The notes beneath the pieces were generated by a model, which saw nothing but the letters and a program-made list of their open reading frames with translations, made no database searches and was not told the DNA's origin. From the NCBI RefSeq assembly GCF_026745355.1, contig NC_079203.1, forward strand, positions 43,392,077 through 43,456,076: 64,000 nucleotides of DNA, in the 5' to 3' direction. Position numbers and translations under genes: made by a program. Positions 61,091 through 64,000 of this stretch are shown in pieces. This DNA comes from Beta vulgaris subsp. vulgaris. Lineage: Eukaryota; Streptophyta; Magnoliopsida; Caryophyllales; Amaranthaceae. Position 1 is the stretch's first letter, and each line of letters starts with the position of its first letter.

Positions 61091-61235
61091 TCTATACAAA
61101 TATATTAAAAGGTGTGTGTGACAATGTATACCCGTTACGTGGCATTTAGCCTCTACAAGAATTAAACTCGTGATCTCTTGCTATTATACATGACACAATT
61201 AACATCTCAACCAACTATTAATCATGCTTTAAGTA
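61091..61235 (+). mobile_element. Helitron 5' end fragment
   Basis: TCTATACAAATATATTAAAA followed by GGTGTGTGTG and ACGTGGC parallels the start of the Helitron at 45205-45475. No GC-rich hairpin or CTRR end follows, so this is probably a truncated copy. Confidence 0.6.
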
Positions 61236-61369
61236 TCCACATTATTATATTTGTACCTTTTAAATCTTGAATTTTCTTTAGTAAGTATATTTTAATGGGA
61301 GTGGGAAAAATGCATATCAAGTTCGAAAACACAATACCAACCCGGAGCAACGTCCAAACCCAAATACTA

Positions 61370-61687
61370 CTCCCTCCGTTTCCTAAAGATCTTCCCTTTT
61401 TTCGTTTAAGGGTGTTTCCAAAAGATCTTCCCTCTTTTGCTTTATTACTTATTTGGCAAAACAAATTTCCCTATTTACCCTCTCATGTCACTATCATATG
61501 GTCCACCATTACATTATTAATTCAATTTTACTCCCTTTCTCTGTCCTACTTTAACCCCTATTTATTTGTTTATTTATCTTGACCCATTTCTCTCTCCTAC
61601 TTTACTCACACCATGCCCCACACAACTTGATTTTCCTTGGTATCTGTAGAAACAATAAGTGAGAAGATCTTTAGGAAACGGAGGGAG
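61370..61687. mobile_element. Stowaway-like MITE (318 bp)
   Basis: CTCCCTCCGTTTCCTAAAGA and its complement (TCTTTAGGAAACGGAGGGAG) at the ends, flanked by TA (61368-61369 and 61688-61689). Confidence 0.9.
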
Positions 61688-61689
61688 TA

Positions 61690-62888
61690 GTTCTCTTCTT
61701 ATAAAGTGTTCCATGGGTGTATCTAAATTTATTAAAAAGTTATATTGTACTCTCACCTTTTTCGAGGTTTACATAGTCACCTCACATGTGGTTAATATCG
61801 TTTTTTAACTTCCTCTTGAGATTTAAAACTGATTTAGTTAAGTAAGGTTCTTATTATAAAGTTTTTTTTTTTTGAGGGACAAAGTGAAAATAAATTAGCT
61901 TCAACACATTTTGTTTCTCACTTCATAAAAAGAAGTTTGATCTAGTTAAATAAAATTCAAACTCAAAATCATACTGGAACATATGAATCATCTCTCTAAC
62001 AAAATATGTTAGCAAAGAAGTAATTTTAATTGTGTGAATGACAAAATATATCAAGGAAAATAATCAAATCGAAATTATTAATTTATATCTTATATAGATT
62101 ATACAAATACTACATATATTAGCAACCTTTTGGTAATTTTGGTTCAAACAATTTTCTAAAATACACCATATTTTTGCAAGAAATTCTCATAAATACCCAA
62201 TAGTTTTTCCAACATCACCGAAAATGTCAGTAATATATGCACTATTTACATTAGTAAGTAAATCACATAGGAGCATAAAATTAAATACACAATTTAAATA
62301 ATTACTTTCTCTGTATTTTTATTATTACATGATTACATCAATAATATCATTCGGACTTTTACACTTCACACGCTTACCTTTGACTAACTCTTATAATTTA
62401 AAAGTAAGGAAATATACAATTACTAGAGTCTTGTTAAAATTTTCTTAATATTTGTTTCGAATATATATATATATATATATTTTATAATATGTAAGCATAT
62501 TAATAGTTAAAGTCCCCGGGAGAGAAACTCTAACCACTAGTCTATACCTCACTCTCACCAAGCTAATTACAGATGATGTAATAGAGAAGAGATGAAGGAT
62601 AATATATTTATTATACCTACATGACGGGCGTATTATGAGCATGATACATCCAAGATTATATTTACTTATTGCTTATTGGCTAATGATACGATGAATAAAT
62701 AGGAGTGAGTAAGTACGTTGCAAATTTATTTAAAAGGTGCAAGTGTTTCCCGATCACCGGGGAAATAGATCCACGCCATTTCTCAGAATAAACCGAACCA
62801 TTTCCTCATTTTCTCCCCTAAATATAACCATCTCCACCACCAAAAATCCCTCATTACATTTTCTCTCTCCTCCTTCAAGGCTTCAACA
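61690..62888. other. Intergenic and upstream region of the complex I gene
   Basis: AT-rich, no gene. An (AT)n run lies at about 62461-62480. The 5' leader of the 62889 gene probably starts within the last 150 bp; no convincing TATA box was seen. Confidence 0.45.
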
Positions 62889-63292
62889 ATGGCGCTCCTA
62901 TCTCAGGCCGCAACCCGAAGCACCGCCATAAAAACCCTCCCATCTCTCTCCTCCATGTCATCATCTTTCCACACAACCCACCCTTCTCTCTCCTCCACAT
63001 CATCAACCACCACTCAACCAACAACCTACGGCAAGGCCCCACCTCCTGCGTTACCTAAGTCAGCTGAGTACGTGATTTCTAAGGTTGACGACCTGATGAA
63101 TTGGGCCCGTCGTGGGTCGATTTGGCCCATGACTTTTGGGCTGGCTTGTTGTGCTGTTGAGATGATGCATACGGGTGCGGCCCGTTACGATCTGGATCGG
63201 TTTGGTATCATATTTAGGCCCAGTCCTCGTCAGTCGGATTGTATGATTGTTGCCGGTACTCTTACTAATAAGATGGCTCCTGCTCTTCGCAA
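62889..63292 (+). CDS. Mitochondrial complex I 20-kDa subunit (PSST/NDUFS7), first exon
   Basis: The first ~50 residues ([20 protein letters not shown], Ser/Thr-rich with basic residues and no acidic ones) form a mitochondrial presequence. The mature part reads [20 protein letters not shown], then [36 protein letters not shown] and [13 protein letters not shown]. The adjacent cysteines in GLACCAVE are two of the four ligands of iron-sulfur cluster N2, the last cluster before ubiquinone. The exon ends CGCAA|GTATGC inside the lysine codon after MAPALR. The following exon, expected to start with the VYDQMPEPRWVI-like part, is not in the window. The protein works in the inner-membrane peripheral arm of NADH:ubiquinone oxidoreductase. 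Confidence 0.95.
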
Positions 63293-64000
63293 GTATGCTT
63301 CTCTCTCTTAGGGTTTTTAATTCAATCATTTTTGTGTTGTTTCATTGACTTTGTTCTATTTTCAATTTTAGGGTTTTCATATTTGAGCTTTGAATTTTAT
63401 GATGAGATTTAGCTTTTTCAGGATTTCTTCTTTATAAGTACTCCCTCTAGTTTTTATTAGTTTTTCCAGTTTTATGGGGCACATTTGCCAACACGCTAAT
63501 TTGAACTCGATAAGCAAAAATTACGAGAAGTTATATTTGGATAATACACATCGAGACAAATCTAACGAAATTTCATATGACTATTGTTTTCCCTAAGTAC
63601 AAATAATAAGAGATATTGCCAAAAGTCAAAACGGGTAAACTGATAAGAATGAGGGAGAAATTAGTGCTTCTTACCGTTTCTTTTACTTGCAATGTTTTGA
63701 TTTTAGCACTGTTCATGCACTTTACTTTCACCGGAAACTAGTGAATAATATGCAATATAGATTGTAGCGTGTAAGGTGTTGTTGGATTTATCTCAATATT
63801 TATATGTACAAGATTTCAACTTTTTGTAATTCTCACAAATATATTATCAGAGATATTAATAGTCACATCAAGCATGAATGTCAAAATGTTGCGGTTGTTT
63901 AGATTAGTTTAAATACTTTTCTACTACGGAATGCGGAATCTTGGAGATTTGAGGGTGCAGTGATGTTTGGTGATGGTGCGAGTTGTGATGGATAGAAGAA
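63293..64000 (+). other. Intron 1 of the complex I gene (incomplete)
   Basis: Begins GTATGC; no acceptor followed by family sequence appears before the right edge. It hosts the MITE at 63441-63658. Confidence 0.7.
63441..63658. mobile_element. Diverged Stowaway-like MITE in the complex I intron
   Basis: CTCCCTCTAGTTTTTATTAG at the left (after TA, 63439-63440) faces ACTGATAAGAATGAGGGAG at the right; the right TA is not preserved. Confidence 0.6.

Overview
This is a plant nuclear window. It is AT-rich, with intron-containing genes, GT–AG splice sites and dense transposable elements. It suggests a eudicot. The intact-looking LINE with an RNA-recognition motif in ORF1 resembles the BNR-type LINEs described in beet, so Caryophyllales/Amaranthaceae (beet, spinach, quinoa relatives) is my best guess. 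That placement is inference.

Four host genes can be supported. (1) An N-myc-downregulated-like protein (NDL; alpha/beta-hydrolase fold, G-protein beta partner in Arabidopsis), minus strand, 11 coding exons, 347 aa, 20452-24261. (2) A 521-aa plant protein I do not recognise, minus strand, 5 coding exons, 34705-38839. (3) The PP2A 55-kDa regulatory subunit B (B55), plus strand, 14 coding exons, about 515 aa, 48726-59290. (4) The first exon of the mitochondrial complex I 20-kDa subunit (PSST/NDUFS7), plus strand, from 62889; its other exons were not found before the right edge. Exon models were assembled by hand from splice sites, reading phase and family conservation.

The rest is mostly mobile DNA, left to right. 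1-5030: a decayed minus-strand LINE (DUF4283 + zinc-knuckle ORF1, EN/RT ORF2) broken by a hAT-like element and a Stowaway MITE. 6655-7607: a 0.9-kb retroposed element with 19-bp target-site duplications. 7938-10205: a hAT-like foldback element with two ~950-bp arms, each carrying a fragment of a CYP704-type cytochrome P450 gene; it sits inside what looks like a SINE. 13288-19872: a full-length RRM-type LINE with target-site duplications, inactivated by a cluster of small indels. 25306-25439: microsatellite plus 85 bp of perfect purine-pyrimidine alternation. 27965-28763: a Tourist-like MITE containing an inverted copy of itself. 30.7-33.9 kb: Stowaway and other MITEs in TAA-rich DNA. 39.2-42 kb: hAT/MITE copies and a long-TIR Mutator-like element. 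44.1-47.1 kb: Stowaway MITEs, one split by a Helitron, and a second long-TIR element. 59.3-62.9 kb: more MITEs and a Helitron 5' end.

The host genes do not form a pathway. The strongest lead is the hAT-like hairpin carrying a P450 fragment, because transcription through it would give a long near-perfect hairpin RNA. A second lead is an upstream ORF whose stop overlaps the B55 start codon as ATGA.
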